DNA of 64,000 nucleotides from Sediminicola sp035798135 (GTDB lineage Bacteria; Bacteroidota; Bacteroidia; Flavobacteriales; Flavobacteriaceae): positions 186,001 through 250,000 of the forward strand of contig JAPFBR010000004.1 in the NCBI GenBank assembly GCA_035798135.1. The letters run 5' to 3'. A program made the position numbers and the translations under genes. The notes below the pieces were generated by a model that made no database searches, had not been told where the DNA came from, and saw only the letters and a list, made by a program, of their open reading frames with translations. Every line of letters starts with the position of its first letter. The stretch's first letter is position 1. Positions 1 to 9,200 of this stretch are shown here, piece by piece.

Positions 1-809
1 TCTATTATATACTTGTTGGTACTCTTAGTTTTAGAACGAGTTCTAAATCCTTTTGCCGGAATACCATTTCTAGATCTTGGATGACCACCTGAAGCTCTAC
101 CTTCACCACCACCCATTGGGTGATCGACTGGGTTCATCGCTACTGGTCTAGTTCTTGGTCTTCTACCCAACCATCTACTTCTACCTGCCTTACCGGATAC
201 CAATAATTGGTGATCGGAGTTAGACACGGCACCTATAGTGGCCAAACAATTCGCAAGAATCAATCTAGATTCCCCAGATGGCAACTTAATGGAAACAAAC
301 TTACCGTCTTTAGACATTAATTGCGCAAACGTACCTGCACTTCTAGCCATAACAGCTCCTTGACCAGGACGTAATTCTATACAAGAAATAATAGTACCTA
401 AAGGAATAGCATTCAAAGGAAGGGTGTTTCCAATTTCTGGAGCCACATCACTACCCGAAGCAACTTCTTGACCTACTTCCAACCCGTTCTGGGCCACAAC
501 ATACCTCTTTTCACCATCTGCATAATTCAGCAACGCGATAAAGGCTGTTCTGTTAGGATCGTACTGTATTGAATCAACGGTAGCAACAACTCCTTGTTTC
601 TCCCTTTTGAAATCGATAACACGATACCTTCTTTTATGACCTCCACCTTTCTGGCGTATCGTCATTTTTCCTTGACTGTTTCTACCTCCGGACTTTTTTA
701 ACGGAGCGAGCAAGCTCTTCTCCGGCTTATCAGTAGTAATGGCGTCAAACCCGTTTACTACTCTAAATCGCTGTCCTGGAGTGATTGGTTTTAATTTTCT
801 AACTGACAT
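1..809 (-). CDS. rplB: 50S ribosomal protein L2 (partial, 3' end cut by window)
   Basis: Large-subunit protein L2, which binds 23S rRNA near the peptidyl-transferase centre. The reverse strand reads from MSVRKLKPITPGQ at 809 to a basic C-terminus (...TKSTNKYII) that runs off the window at base 1. L2 is usually about 274 residues, so only the last few codons and the stop are missing. It lies 9 bp after the rplW stop, in the usual rplC-rplD-rplW-rplB order. Identification is firm; only the 3' end is unseen. Confidence 0.97.
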   Translation of the reverse strand, partial: MSVRKLKPITPGQRFRVVNGFDAITTDKPEKSLLAPLKKSGGRNSQGKMTIRQKGGGHKRRYRVIDFKREKQGVVATVDSIQYDPNRTAFIALLNYADGEKRYVVAQNGLEVGQEVASGSDVAPEIGNTLPLNAIPLGTIISCIELRPGQGAVMARSAGTFAQLMSKDGKFVSIKLPSGESRLILANCLATIGAVSNSDHQLLVSGKAGRSRWLGRRPRTRPVAMNPVDHPMGGGEGRASGGHPRSRNGIPAKGFRTRSKTKSTNKYII

Positions 810-818
810 TTTTTGTCT

Positions 819-1109
819 TTATAGATTATTGTAAAAATCAATTGCCTCTCCATCCGCTACATCTACAATTGCCTTTTTATAGGCATTTGTCTTCCCGTGC
901 TGTACGCCGGTTTTCGTGTAACGTGATTTACGTTTTGGACCGTAGTTCATTGTACGAACTTTTTCCACAGATACCCCATAAGTAGTTTCAACAGCTTTTT
1001 TGATCTCAAGCTTATTGGCACTAGGGTCAACAATGAAACCATAACGATTGTACAACTCGCTGTCTGCGGTCATTTTTTCCGTAATAATTGGTTTTATCAA
1101 CACACTCAT
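819..1109 (-). CDS. rplW: 50S ribosomal protein L23
   Basis: L23 sits at the polypeptide exit tunnel and provides a docking site for trigger factor and SRP. The 96-residue product starts MSVLIKPIITEKMT, the typical L23 N-terminus, and carries the basic loop GPKRKSRYTKTG that contacts 23S rRNA. Length is normal for the family. The gene lies 7 bp downstream of rplD and 9 bp upstream of rplB, so it is co-transcribed with them. Nothing unusual is seen. Confidence 0.98.
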   Translation of the reverse strand: MSVLIKPIITEKMTADSELYNRYGFIVDPSANKLEIKKAVETTYGVSVEKVRTMNYGPKRKSRYTKTGVQHGKTNAYKKAIVDVADGEAIDFYNNL

Positions 1110-1116
1110 GACTCTC

Positions 1117-1746
1117 TTATTTAGTTAAGTTCGATTCAATTCCCTCTAAAGCACCTTCCATCAAGACAATGCTACCAGCATTTAATATTTTGTAAGTGCT
1201 TAATTCTGAGTTGATTACGACCTCGGAACGCTTTAAATTGCGTGACGACAAATATACGTTATTATTTGAATCGCCCAACACAAATAAAGATTTTTTATTT
1301 TCCAATCCCAATGACTTTAAGACTTGCTTAAATTCCTTTGTTTTTGGAGCGTCAAAATTGAAATCTTCAACCACTACGATCGCTTGTTCTTTCGACTTAA
1401 TACTCAAAGCCGATTTTCTTGCGAGACGCTTAAGGTTCTTATTCAATTTCTGGGTATAATCTTTAGGTCTTGGTCCAAAAATACGTCCACCACCCTTGAA
1501 TATAGGGGATTTGATACTTCCCGCACGAGCGGTACCTGTACCTTTTTGTTTCTTTATTTTTCTAGTACTACCAGCTATCTCAGCTCTTTCCTTCGATTTG
1601 TGGGTACCTTGTCTCTGATGCGCTAAATACTGCTTTACATCTAAGTATACAGCATGGTTATTAGGCTCTATTCCGAAAACATTGTCAGAAAGTTCAACCT
1701 TCCTTCCTGTTTCTTTTCCTGTGATATCTAAAACTGCTACTTTCAT
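1117..1746 (-). CDS. rplD: 50S ribosomal protein L4
   Basis: L4 is an early 23S rRNA-binding protein whose long loop lines the exit tunnel. The 209-residue product contains the conserved loop with GTHKSKERAEIAGSTRKIKK and GTGTARAGSIKSP, followed by GGRIFGPRPKDY. Its ATG overlaps the rplC stop by one base (TAATG), which suggests translational coupling. In E. coli L4 is also the autogenous repressor of the S10 operon; whether it acts here is unknown, but a hairpin lies just upstream of rplC. Confidence 0.98.
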   Translation of the reverse strand: MKVAVLDITGKETGRKVELSDNVFGIEPNNHAVYLDVKQYLAHQRQGTHKSKERAEIAGSTRKIKKQKGTGTARAGSIKSPIFKGGGRIFGPRPKDYTQKLNKNLKRLARKSALSIKSKEQAIVVVEDFNFDAPKTKEFKQVLKSLGLENKKSLFVLGDSNNNVYLSSRNLKRSEVVINSELSTYKILNAGSIVLMEGALEGIESNLTK

Positions 1747-2363
1747 TACTTCTGAATAGTTACGTAAGCGTTCTTATGACCAGGAACTGCACCTTTAATT
1801 ACAATAAGGTTTTTCTCTGGAACTATTTTAACAACTCTAAGGTTTTCAACTGTAACCCTGTCATTTCCCATTCTACCTGCCATTTTCATCCCTTTGAATA
1901 CTCTCGCTGGATATGAAGCCGCACCAATAGAACCAGGAGCCCTTAGTCTGTTATGCTGACCGTGGGTTGCTTGTCCAACACCTGCAAAGCCATGCCTCTT
2001 AACAACACCTTGAAATCCTTTTCCTTTAGATGTACCTATTACATCTACAAATTCACCTTCTACAAATAGATCCACACCTACGGTGTCACCTAATTTGTAT
2101 TCTCCTTCAAAATCTCGGAATTCAACGACTTTCTTCTTAGGAGTAGAACCTGCTTTTTTGAAATGGCCCATTTCGGCCTTATTTGCACGTTTTTCCGCCT
2201 TGTCATCGAAACCAAGCTGAAGGGAACTGTACCCGTCAACCTCTAAGGTTCTGACTTGGGTAACTACACATGGTCCAGCTTCGATTACTGTACATGGAAT
2301 GTTCTTTCCATTTTCGTCGAAGATGCTGGTCATGCCGATTTTTCTACCTATTAACCCAGACAT
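1746..2363 (-). CDS. rplC: 50S ribosomal protein L3
   Basis: L3 binds the 3' end of 23S rRNA and helps start 50S assembly. The 205-residue product begins MSGLIGRKIGMTSIFDENG and holds the conserved GKGFQGVVKRHGFAG and ATHGQHNRLRAPGSIGAASY segments near the peptidyl-transferase tip. It follows rpsJ after a 163-bp gap with a terminator-like hairpin, an unusually wide spacing for this cluster. The stop overlaps the rplD start by one base. Confidence 0.98.
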   Translation of the reverse strand: MSGLIGRKIGMTSIFDENGKNIPCTVIEAGPCVVTQVRTLEVDGYSSLQLGFDDKAEKRANKAEMGHFKKAGSTPKKKVVEFRDFEGEYKLGDTVGVDLFVEGEFVDVIGTSKGKGFQGVVKRHGFAGVGQATHGQHNRLRAPGSIGAASYPARVFKGMKMAGRMGNDRVTVENLRVVKIVPEKNLIVIKGAVPGHKNAYVTIQK

Positions 2364-2415
2364 ATTTACTAATTATTAATTATTAACTTATTTATATTTT
2401 GCTAAATTATATAGC

Positions 2416-2447
2416 AAAAAAACAGGGTCAAAAATAATTCAACCCTG
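2416..2447 (-). terminator. Terminator- or attenuator-like hairpin between rpsJ and rplC
   Basis: On the minus strand CAGGGT and ACCCTG form a 6-bp stem (2423-2428 with 2442-2447), followed at once by seven T residues (2416-2422). This is the shape of a weak intrinsic terminator, placed after rpsJ and about 50 bp before rplC. A second short stem (CTCCT-GTT-AGGAG) lies closer to the rpsJ stop. It could end the str transcript, act as a partial attenuator, or be an autoregulatory leader of rplC-rplD-rplW-rplB. Confidence 0.5.
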
Positions 2448-2526
2448 AATTTATTTTTTTCCATTTTTCCTTTGCACAAAGCTCCGGACATGTAATCCAC
2501 TCCTAACAGGAGGGGAATAAGACAAA

Positions 2527-2832
2527 CTATACTTTTATCTCCACTTCAACACCACTTGGAAGCTCTAACTTCATTAAGGCGTCAATTGTTTTGGAAGAAG
2601 AACTATAGATATCCAAAAGTCTTTTGTAAGAACTTAATTGGAACTGCTCTCTAGACTTCTTATTTACGTGCGGAGAACGCAATACGGTAAATATCTTTTT
2701 ATGTGTTGGCAAAGGAATTGGTCCTGTAATAACAGCTCCTGTGGTCTTTACCGTCTTAACGATCTTCTCAGCAGACTTGTCTACCAAGTTGTAGTCGTAA
2801 GATTTCAATTTAATCCTGATTTTCTGACTCAT
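2527..2832 (-). CDS. rpsJ: 30S ribosomal protein S10
   Basis: S10 is a 30S head protein, also known as NusE for its part in antitermination. The 101-residue product reads MSQKIRIKLKSYDYNLVDKS and contains the conserved GPIPLPTHKKIFTVLRSPHV stretch. It lies 11 bp downstream of fusA, tying the S10 cluster to the str cluster; no tuf gene lies between them, whereas E. coli has tufA after fusA. Confidence 0.98.
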   Translation of the reverse strand: MSQKIRIKLKSYDYNLVDKSAEKIVKTVKTTGAVITGPIPLPTHKKIFTVLRSPHVNKKSREQFQLSSYKRLLDIYSSSSKTIDALMKLELPSGVEVEIKV

Positions 2833-2843
2833 TTTACTATTAT

Positions 2844-4976
2844 TTAAGCGGTTACCCCTTTAGCTTTTTTAATTACCTCTTCTGCAATATTCGATGGTGT
2901 TTCCGCATAGTGCGAGAATTCCATTGTTGATGTAGCCCTACCTGAAGACAACGTCCTCAATGAAGTTACATAACCAAACATTTCTGAAAGCGGCACCATA
3001 CCTTTTACAACTTTAGAACCAGCTCTATCATCCATATTGGTAACTGTTCCCCTTCTACGGCTAAGGTCACCAACAATATCACCCATGTTTTCTTCTGGGG
3101 TCAATACTTCCATTTTCATGATAGGCTCCATGATAACCGCACCCGCAGCTTTACCCGCAGCTTTGTATCCCATTTTAGCGGCTAATTCAAACGAAAGTGC
3201 ATCTGAATCTACTGCGTGAAACGAACCATCTTTTAATACAACTTTCATCGTATCCATTTCATAGCCCGCCAATGGACCACTTTGCATTGCTGCAGCGAAT
3301 CCTTTTTCTATCGATGGGATAAATTCCTTTGGAATACGGCCCCCTTTAATTTGATCTACAAACTGCAGTCCAGATCCTTCGAAGTCCTCATCTGCAGGTC
3401 CCATTTCAAATACAATATCTCCAAATTTACCACGTCCACCAGATTGCTTTTTATAAGTTTCTCTATGTGCAGCAGTCCTGGTTAAAGACTCTTTATATTC
3501 AACTTGTGGCTCGCCTTGACTAACCTCTACCTTAAACTCACGTCTTAAACGGTCTACAATAATATCCAAGTGAAGTTCACCCATACCAGAAATAATGGTC
3601 TGGCCCGATGCTTCATCAGTTTTAACCTGAAAGGTTGGATCTTCTTCAGCAAGTTTGGACAATGCCATCCCTAACTTATCAACATCCGCTTTGGTTTTTG
3701 GTTCAACCGCGATACCAATTACGGGATCAGGGAAGTTCATACTTTCCAAAATGATAGGATGCTTTTCATCAGACATGGTATCACCAGTCTTGATATCTTT
3801 AAATCCAACTGCTGCTCCAATATCCCCTGCTTCGATAAAATCGATGGCATTTTGTTTGTTGGAGTGCATTTGATAGATACGTGATATACGCTCCTTTTTA
3901 CCTGATCTATTGTTCAAGATATAAGAACCGGCATCCAAACGACCAGAATAAACTCTAAAGAAAGCTAAACGTCCCACGAAAGGATCGGTAGCAATTTTAA
4001 AGGCCAAAGCAGCGAATGGCTCCTTTACAGATGGCTTACGAGAAACTTCTTTCTCCGTATCTGGGTTTATACCTACGATATCATCCTTATCCATAGGAGA
4101 AGGCAAATATCTACATACAGCGTCCAATAAAAACTGAACACCTTTATTTTTAAATGAAGATCCACAGATCATAGGTATGATACTCATATCCATAACTGCA
4201 GCTCTTAGAGCGGCGTGAACTTCATCTTCAGTAATAGAATCTTCATCTTCGAAGAACTTTTCCATTAAAGTCTCATCATATTCAGCGACAGCTTCAATTA
4301 AAGTAGCCCTAAACTCCCTAACTTCAGCCTTCATTTCTTCTGGAATAGCAACAACATCAAAAGTTGCACCAAAATTTTCATCATGCCAAATGATAGCTCT
4401 GTTTTTCACCAAATCCACGATACCCTTAAAGTTATCCTCGTCTCCGATAGGTAAAACAATTGGCACCGCATTGGATCCCAACATCTCCTTAACCTGTCTG
4501 TTAACCATTAAGAAGTCAGCTCCCTGACGGTCCATCTTGTTAACGAAACCAATACGTGGTACTTTATAATTATCGGCCAATCTCCAGTTCGTTTCAGACT
4601 GAGGCTCTACGCCATCAACTGCACTGAACAAGAAAACCAACCCATCCAATACACGTAAAGAACGGTTTACTTCAACCGTAAAATCTACGTGACCGGGAGT
4701 GTCTATTATATTAAAGTGGTAAGACTGAGCATCTTCAGTTGGCTCTGCATTCTCCATAGGGAAAACCCACTCGCAAGTAGTAGCAGCAGAAGTAATGGTA
4801 ATTCCACGCTCTTGTTCTTGCTCCATCCAGTCCATAGTGGCAGCACCATCATGAACCTCACCTATTTTATGACTCACACCAGTATAAAACAAGATACGTT
4901 CTGTCGTAGTTGTCTTACCTGCATCGATATGAGCAGCAATACCTATATTTCTTGTTAATTTTAAATCTCTAGCCAT
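2844..4976 (-). CDS. fusA: Translation elongation factor G
   Basis: EF-G is the GTPase that drives ribosomal translocation and, with RRF, ribosome recycling. The 710-residue product has the G1 loop AHIDAGKTTTTERIL near residue 15, the switch II DTPGHVDF segment (about residues 92-99) and the NKMD guanine-specificity motif, followed by domains II-V including SGMGELHLDII. Length matches canonical EF-G. It is 12 bp downstream of rpsG. Domain IV is intact (GGRGKFGD), so it should be a functional translocase, not a degenerate paralog. Confidence 0.98.
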   Translation of the reverse strand: MARDLKLTRNIGIAAHIDAGKTTTTERILFYTGVSHKIGEVHDGAATMDWMEQEQERGITITSAATTCEWVFPMENAEPTEDAQSYHFNIIDTPGHVDFTVEVNRSLRVLDGLVFLFSAVDGVEPQSETNWRLADNYKVPRIGFVNKMDRQGADFLMVNRQVKEMLGSNAVPIVLPIGDEDNFKGIVDLVKNRAIIWHDENFGATFDVVAIPEEMKAEVREFRATLIEAVAEYDETLMEKFFEDEDSITEDEVHAALRAAVMDMSIIPMICGSSFKNKGVQFLLDAVCRYLPSPMDKDDIVGINPDTEKEVSRKPSVKEPFAALAFKIATDPFVGRLAFFRVYSGRLDAGSYILNNRSGKKERISRIYQMHSNKQNAIDFIEAGDIGAAVGFKDIKTGDTMSDEKHPIILESMNFPDPVIGIAVEPKTKADVDKLGMALSKLAEEDPTFQVKTDEASGQTIISGMGELHLDIIVDRLRREFKVEVSQGEPQVEYKESLTRTAAHRETYKKQSGGRGKFGDIVFEMGPADEDFEGSGLQFVDQIKGGRIPKEFIPSIEKGFAAAMQSGPLAGYEMDTMKVVLKDGSFHAVDSDALSFELAAKMGYKAAGKAAGAVIMEPIMKMEVLTPEENMGDIVGDLSRRRGTVTNMDDRAGSKVVKGMVPLSEMFGYVTSLRTLSSGRATSTMEFSHYAETPSNIAEEVIKKAKGVTA

Positions 4977-4988
4977 TTCTCTATTAAA

Positions 4989-5465
4989 TTAAAATCTAAA
5001 GTGGGAGAATGCTTTGTTAGCCTCTGCCATTTTATGGGTATCTGTTCTCTTCTTAACTGCAGCACCCTCTTCCTTAGCAGCGGCCAATATTTCGCCGGCT
5101 AATTTTTGAGACATAGCTTTTTCGTTACGCTTACGCGAATAACTGATCAACCATTTCATTGCAGTGGAAATCTTACGGTCCGGTCTAATTTGCATTGGGA
5201 TCTGAAAAGTTGCCCCTCCTACCCTTCTACTTCTAACCTCTACGTGAGGCATTACATTGGACAATGCGTCTTTCCACAATTCTAATGCGGTCTTTTCTTC
5301 ATCGGTCTTTTTTTCATCCACGATATCAATTGCATCGTAAAATACTTTAAAGGCGATAGACTTTTTACCATCCCACATCATCATGTTTACGAACCTAGTT
5401 ACTAACTGGTCGTTAAACCTTGGATCCGGCAATAACGGTCTCTTTTTGGCCTGTTTTTTTCTCAT
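4989..5465 (-). CDS. rpsG: 30S ribosomal protein S7
   Basis: S7 nucleates assembly of the 30S head and touches the E-site tRNA. The 158-residue product starts MRKKQAKKRPLLPDPRFND and carries RVGGATFQIPMQIRPDRK, a family signature. Spacing is 22 bp from rpsL and 12 bp to fusA, as in a classic str operon. Nothing unusual is seen. Confidence 0.98.
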   Translation of the reverse strand: MRKKQAKKRPLLPDPRFNDQLVTRFVNMMMWDGKKSIAFKVFYDAIDIVDEKKTDEEKTALELWKDALSNVMPHVEVRSRRVGGATFQIPMQIRPDRKISTAMKWLISYSRKRNEKAMSQKLAGEILAAAKEEGAAVKKRTDTHKMAEANKAFSHFRF

Positions 5466-5487
5466 GTCTTCTCTTTAAAAGATTTAA

Positions 5488-5862
5488 TTACTTCTTAGGT
5501 CGTTTAGCTCCATACTTAGATCTACGTTGGGTTCTTCCAGCAACTCCTGCTGTATCCAAAGCACCTCTAACGATGTGGTATCTAACACCTGGCAAATCCT
5601 TTACTCTTCCGCCTCTTACTAATACTATCGAGTGCTCTTGAAGATTGTGTCCTTCTCCAGGGATGTAGGCGTTCACCTCTTTACCATTGGTCAACCTAAC
5701 CCTTGCAACTTTACGCATTGCAGAGTTTGGTTTCTTTGGTGTTGTAGTGTAAACACGAGTACAAACCCCTCTTCTCTGTGGACACGAATCCAAAGCAGCC
5801 GATTTACTCTTCTTAGTAATTGTGGCCCTTCCTTTTCGTACTAATTGTGAAATTGTTGGCAT
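5488..5862 (-). CDS. rpsL: 30S ribosomal protein S12
   Basis: S12 lies at the decoding centre and is the classic site of streptomycin resistance mutations. The 124-residue product reads MPTISQLVRKGRATITKKSK, with the conserved TTPKKPNSAMRKVARVRL and PGEGHNLQEHSIVLVRGGR regions. The lysines equivalent to E. coli K43 (TPKKPNS) and K88 (RVKDLPG) are present, so the sequence looks wild type for streptomycin. It is the first gene of the minus-strand ribosomal cluster. Confidence 0.98.
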   Translation of the reverse strand: MPTISQLVRKGRATITKKSKSAALDSCPQRRGVCTRVYTTTPKKPNSAMRKVARVRLTNGKEVNAYIPGEGHNLQEHSIVLVRGGRVKDLPGVRYHIVRGALDTAGVAGRTQRRSKYGAKRPKK

Positions 5863-5906
5863 ACTATATATTATATGTATAAAACTTACCCTCTTTTAAG
5901 GGCTGG

Positions 5907-5937
5907 CAAATGTAACAATTATTACTAATAATTCAAA
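5907..5937 (-). promoter_or_regulatory. Bacteroidota-type promoter of rpsL operon
   Basis: On the minus strand TTTG (5934-5937) is followed after 19 bases by TACATTTG (5907-5914). This matches the known flavobacterial consensus of TTTG and TAnnTTTG with about 17-23 bases between. The predicted transcript would have a leader of roughly 40 bases before the rpsL ATG at 5862. Confidence 0.7.
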
Positions 5938-6216
5938 TTCTAATGCGTTAATTTCAAATGTTTTTTAAAAAAAGTCCAAAATGACACTTTTACGCCCTAA
6001 TAAATACCACTTTATAGGTAGTAGTATATAATCTCTAATGCCCTAGCCCCAACTCCCGGGGAAGAATCAGCAATAAACCTAAAGGCTCAATGAAATATGA
6101 CCTCCACAATTTAAAAGGCTATACTAGTTGTCGCATTATTCAATCCGCAATTAACCATGTACGCCATTAAGACAATACTACTTATTTATAGTATCTTAAA
6201 TATTTATTAAAATTAG

Positions 6217-6248
6217 TTTGGTTTATTAACATGAAATTATGATTTTTG
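6217..6248 (+). promoter_or_regulatory. Candidate promoter of the SusC-like operon
   Basis: TTTG at 6217-6220 is followed after 20 bases by GATTTTTG at 6241-6248, one mismatch from the TAnnTTTG consensus. The gene's ATG lies at 6276, 27 bases downstream. The match is imperfect, so this is a candidate only. A TTG inside the -7 element is in frame with the gene and should not be taken as a start codon. Confidence 0.45.
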
Positions 6249-6275
6249 CGATCAGCTAATTCAAATAATTTAAAA

Positions 6276-9200
6276 ATGAAAACAAAACTAAATGGAATCT
6301 TAACGCTACTATTGGCGTTTGTTGTGCATTTGACTTTTGCACAAGACAAAACGATTTCCGGTACGGTGACCGATCAAGACGGTCTTCCTCTACCTGGAGT
6401 CAACATTGTTGTATTAGGAACCACTAACGGGACCCAAACAGATTTTGATGGAAACTATTCCATCCAAGGAGCTTCGGGCCAAACCCTTTTGTATACCTAT
6501 ATAGGTCAAAAGGAAGTTAGAATGGCCATTGGGGCAAGTAACACAATTAATGTTCAAATGTCGGAAGACGCCCAAGCATTGGAAGAGGTAGTAGTTACCG
6601 CCCAAGGCATTAAAAGGGAAAAACAAGCTTTAGGTTATGCAGTAGCCAGCATTGGCTCTGAAGATTTGGAGCAAAAGACCGAAGGTGATGTAGGACGTGT
6701 CCTTAGAGGAAAAGCTTCTGGTGTAAATATTACATCCCAGAGTGGTCTTTCTGGATCAGGAACAAGTATTGTTATTAGAGGTTTTCAGTCGTTTTCACAA
6801 AACAACCAACCTCTATTTATTGTAGATGGAGTGCCTTTTAGTAGTGACACAAACACTGGAGGTGGTTTCGTAGATGGTAATAACGGCTCTAGTCGTTTCT
6901 TGGATTTGGATCCTAACAGTATTGCCAATGTTAGTGTTTTGAAAGGACTATCTGCAGCCACCCTTTATGGGGAGCAAGGTAAGAACGGTGTAATTTTAAT
7001 TACTACCAAAAATGGTTCTGCCGGTGCTGCCAGAGCAAAATCTGAAATTTCAGTAACCACTTCTTATTTCTTTAACGAAATTGCCTCAATGCCAGATTAC
7101 CAAAATGACTACGGTAACGGTTTCGATCAAAGATTCGGTTGGTTCTTCAGTAACTGGGGACCTAATTTTAAAAAAGATGGAGTTACAGGATTTGGCAACA
7201 CAGCCAACTTTCCTTCTGTTTATGACTTAAACACTACGGACGGAACTATTAGACACCCATATGCCACAGCAAGTGGTGCAACAGGAATTCCACAAGCCTT
7301 TCCTGAATTGGCAAATGCCAGATACAAATGGCAACCTTACAACAGTGTTGGAGACTTCTTTAGAGTTGGAGGTGTTTCAAACGTTTCAGTAAACGCAAAT
7401 GGTTCTTCTGATGATGGAAAACTTTCTTATAACGCAAGTTTTGGTCATTTGGATGACGAAGGATTTACTCCAGGCAACAATTTAACTAGAAACAACATAG
7501 GTATTGGTGGTAGAGCAGAATTGAGCAATAAGTTCAGCATCTCTGGAACCATGAACTACTCTAGGACAGACTTCAAGAGCCCACCGGTATCTGCTAGTAC
7601 AGGTAACGGATCTTTTGGTGATGGCTCCTCTGTTTTTGGAAACTTATTCTTTACGCCACGTTCAGTGGATTTGATTGGACTTCCTTTTGAGAACCCAATT
7701 ACTAAGGGTAGTACTTACTACCGTCAGAACAACAGTATTCAGCACCCCCTTTGGACGGTTAAAAATGCACGTAATGAGCAGTTGACAAACAGAGCTTTTG
7801 GTAACATTTCCACTGTTTATAACCTCAACGACAACTTAAATCTTACGTACAGATTTGGTTATGATGTTTACAATGAACGCAACACCAACTTCCAAAATAA
7901 AGGTGGTGTAGATGGTAGTGCAGCTACTTTGAGTGGTATCTACCAAACTTGGGACAACAACAACACTATCTGGGATCACAGTATCATATTAAGTGGTAAT
8001 TATGATCTTACAGAAAAATTGGATGTTAACGTAACAGCTGGTGGAACCACAAGGAGCACCAACTATGACAGACAAGGTGTTGCAAGTAGTGGACAGAATG
8101 TATTTGGAGTTTTGAGACATTTTAACTTTGATTTACAGGATGAAATCCAATTCACTACTTACCAAAACATTGCTGGTCTATATGCACAAGCAGATTTTGG
8201 ATATGACAGAATGTTCTACGTTACAGTTAATGCTAGAAATGACTGGGTTTCCAATCAATCTAAAGAAAACAGATCTTTGTTATATAAAGGTGGAAGTTTC
8301 TCCTTTATCCCAACACAAGCTATTGAAGGACTATCTAGTCAAGGAGGTTTAAACTACTTGAAAATTAGAGGTGGTTATGGTGAATCTGCAGGTTTCGCTA
8401 ACGGGTTCCCAACTTCTGTAGATTTAAATATTGATACCCAGGCCTTTTTAAATGGTGATGGACAAAGTGTAGTGACAAACTCGGTTTCCAACACTGTAGC
8501 CAATCCAAATATTCTTCCAGAGCGCTATACCGAGTTTGAAGCTGGTATAGAGTCTAGATGGTTCAACAGTAGGCTGAGCTTGGATTTATCGGTCTACAAG
8601 CGTATTACCAAAGATTTGATCGTCAACAGGCCTTTGGATCCAAGTACAGGAGGTACTTTGATTCAAACTAATGTTGGTGAAATCCAAGGAGAAGGTATCG
8701 AAATAGATTTAGGATTGGACGTCTTTAGAAGTGATAAAGGTGGTTTTAACTGGAGCATTAACTCCAATTTCAATGCAAACGAATCAGTTGTTACTGATTT
8801 AGGTGCAGACACTGAGTTAATTATTTATACTGGATTCTCCAACTTGGGTAATGCTGCCATCGTAGGACAACCTTTGGGTGTTATTGCCGGTAGTCGAATC
8901 GCTAGAAACGCCAACGGAGAGTTCTTGGTGAGTGGATCTGGTAATTATATTGAAGAAGAAGTTGACGAAAATGGATTGTTACCAGTAATTGGTGACCCTA
9001 ATCCAGACTGGACTTTGAACGTTACCAATAACTTCTCTTTTCAGAACTTCAATTTGAGCTTCCTACTCAACCACGTTCAAGGTGGTGATTTCTACACCAG
9101 TACAGTAGCTACTTTATTGGGTAGAGGTTTGACAACTGATACAGCTGATAGGGAGAATGTATATGTATTACCAGGGATTGCACCTGATGGTAATCCTAAT

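Larger units (their letters stand above)
5863..6275. other. Divergent intergenic region between rpsL and the SusC-like gene
   Basis: This 413-bp AT-rich gap holds a minus-strand promoter for the ribosomal cluster near its left end and a plus-strand candidate promoter for the SusC-like gene near its right end. In the rpsL leader, CCCT and AGGG around 5889-5904 can form a short stem. The middle (about 5940-6210) shows no open reading frame, tRNA or repeat that I can support. Confidence 0.6.

Noticed and set aside
1196..1626. Plus-strand open frames over rplD
   Set aside because: They are antisense to a certain ribosomal protein gene and have no family resemblance or start signals.
2400..2490. 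Short open frame on the minus strand between rpsJ and rplC (about 20-30 codons)
   Set aside because: No ribosome-binding site, and the frame crosses the hairpin and T run; it is better explained as leader or terminator sequence.
6246..6275. Upstream TTG start of the SusC-like gene
   Set aside because: It would put charged residues in front of the signal peptide and overlaps the candidate -7 element.
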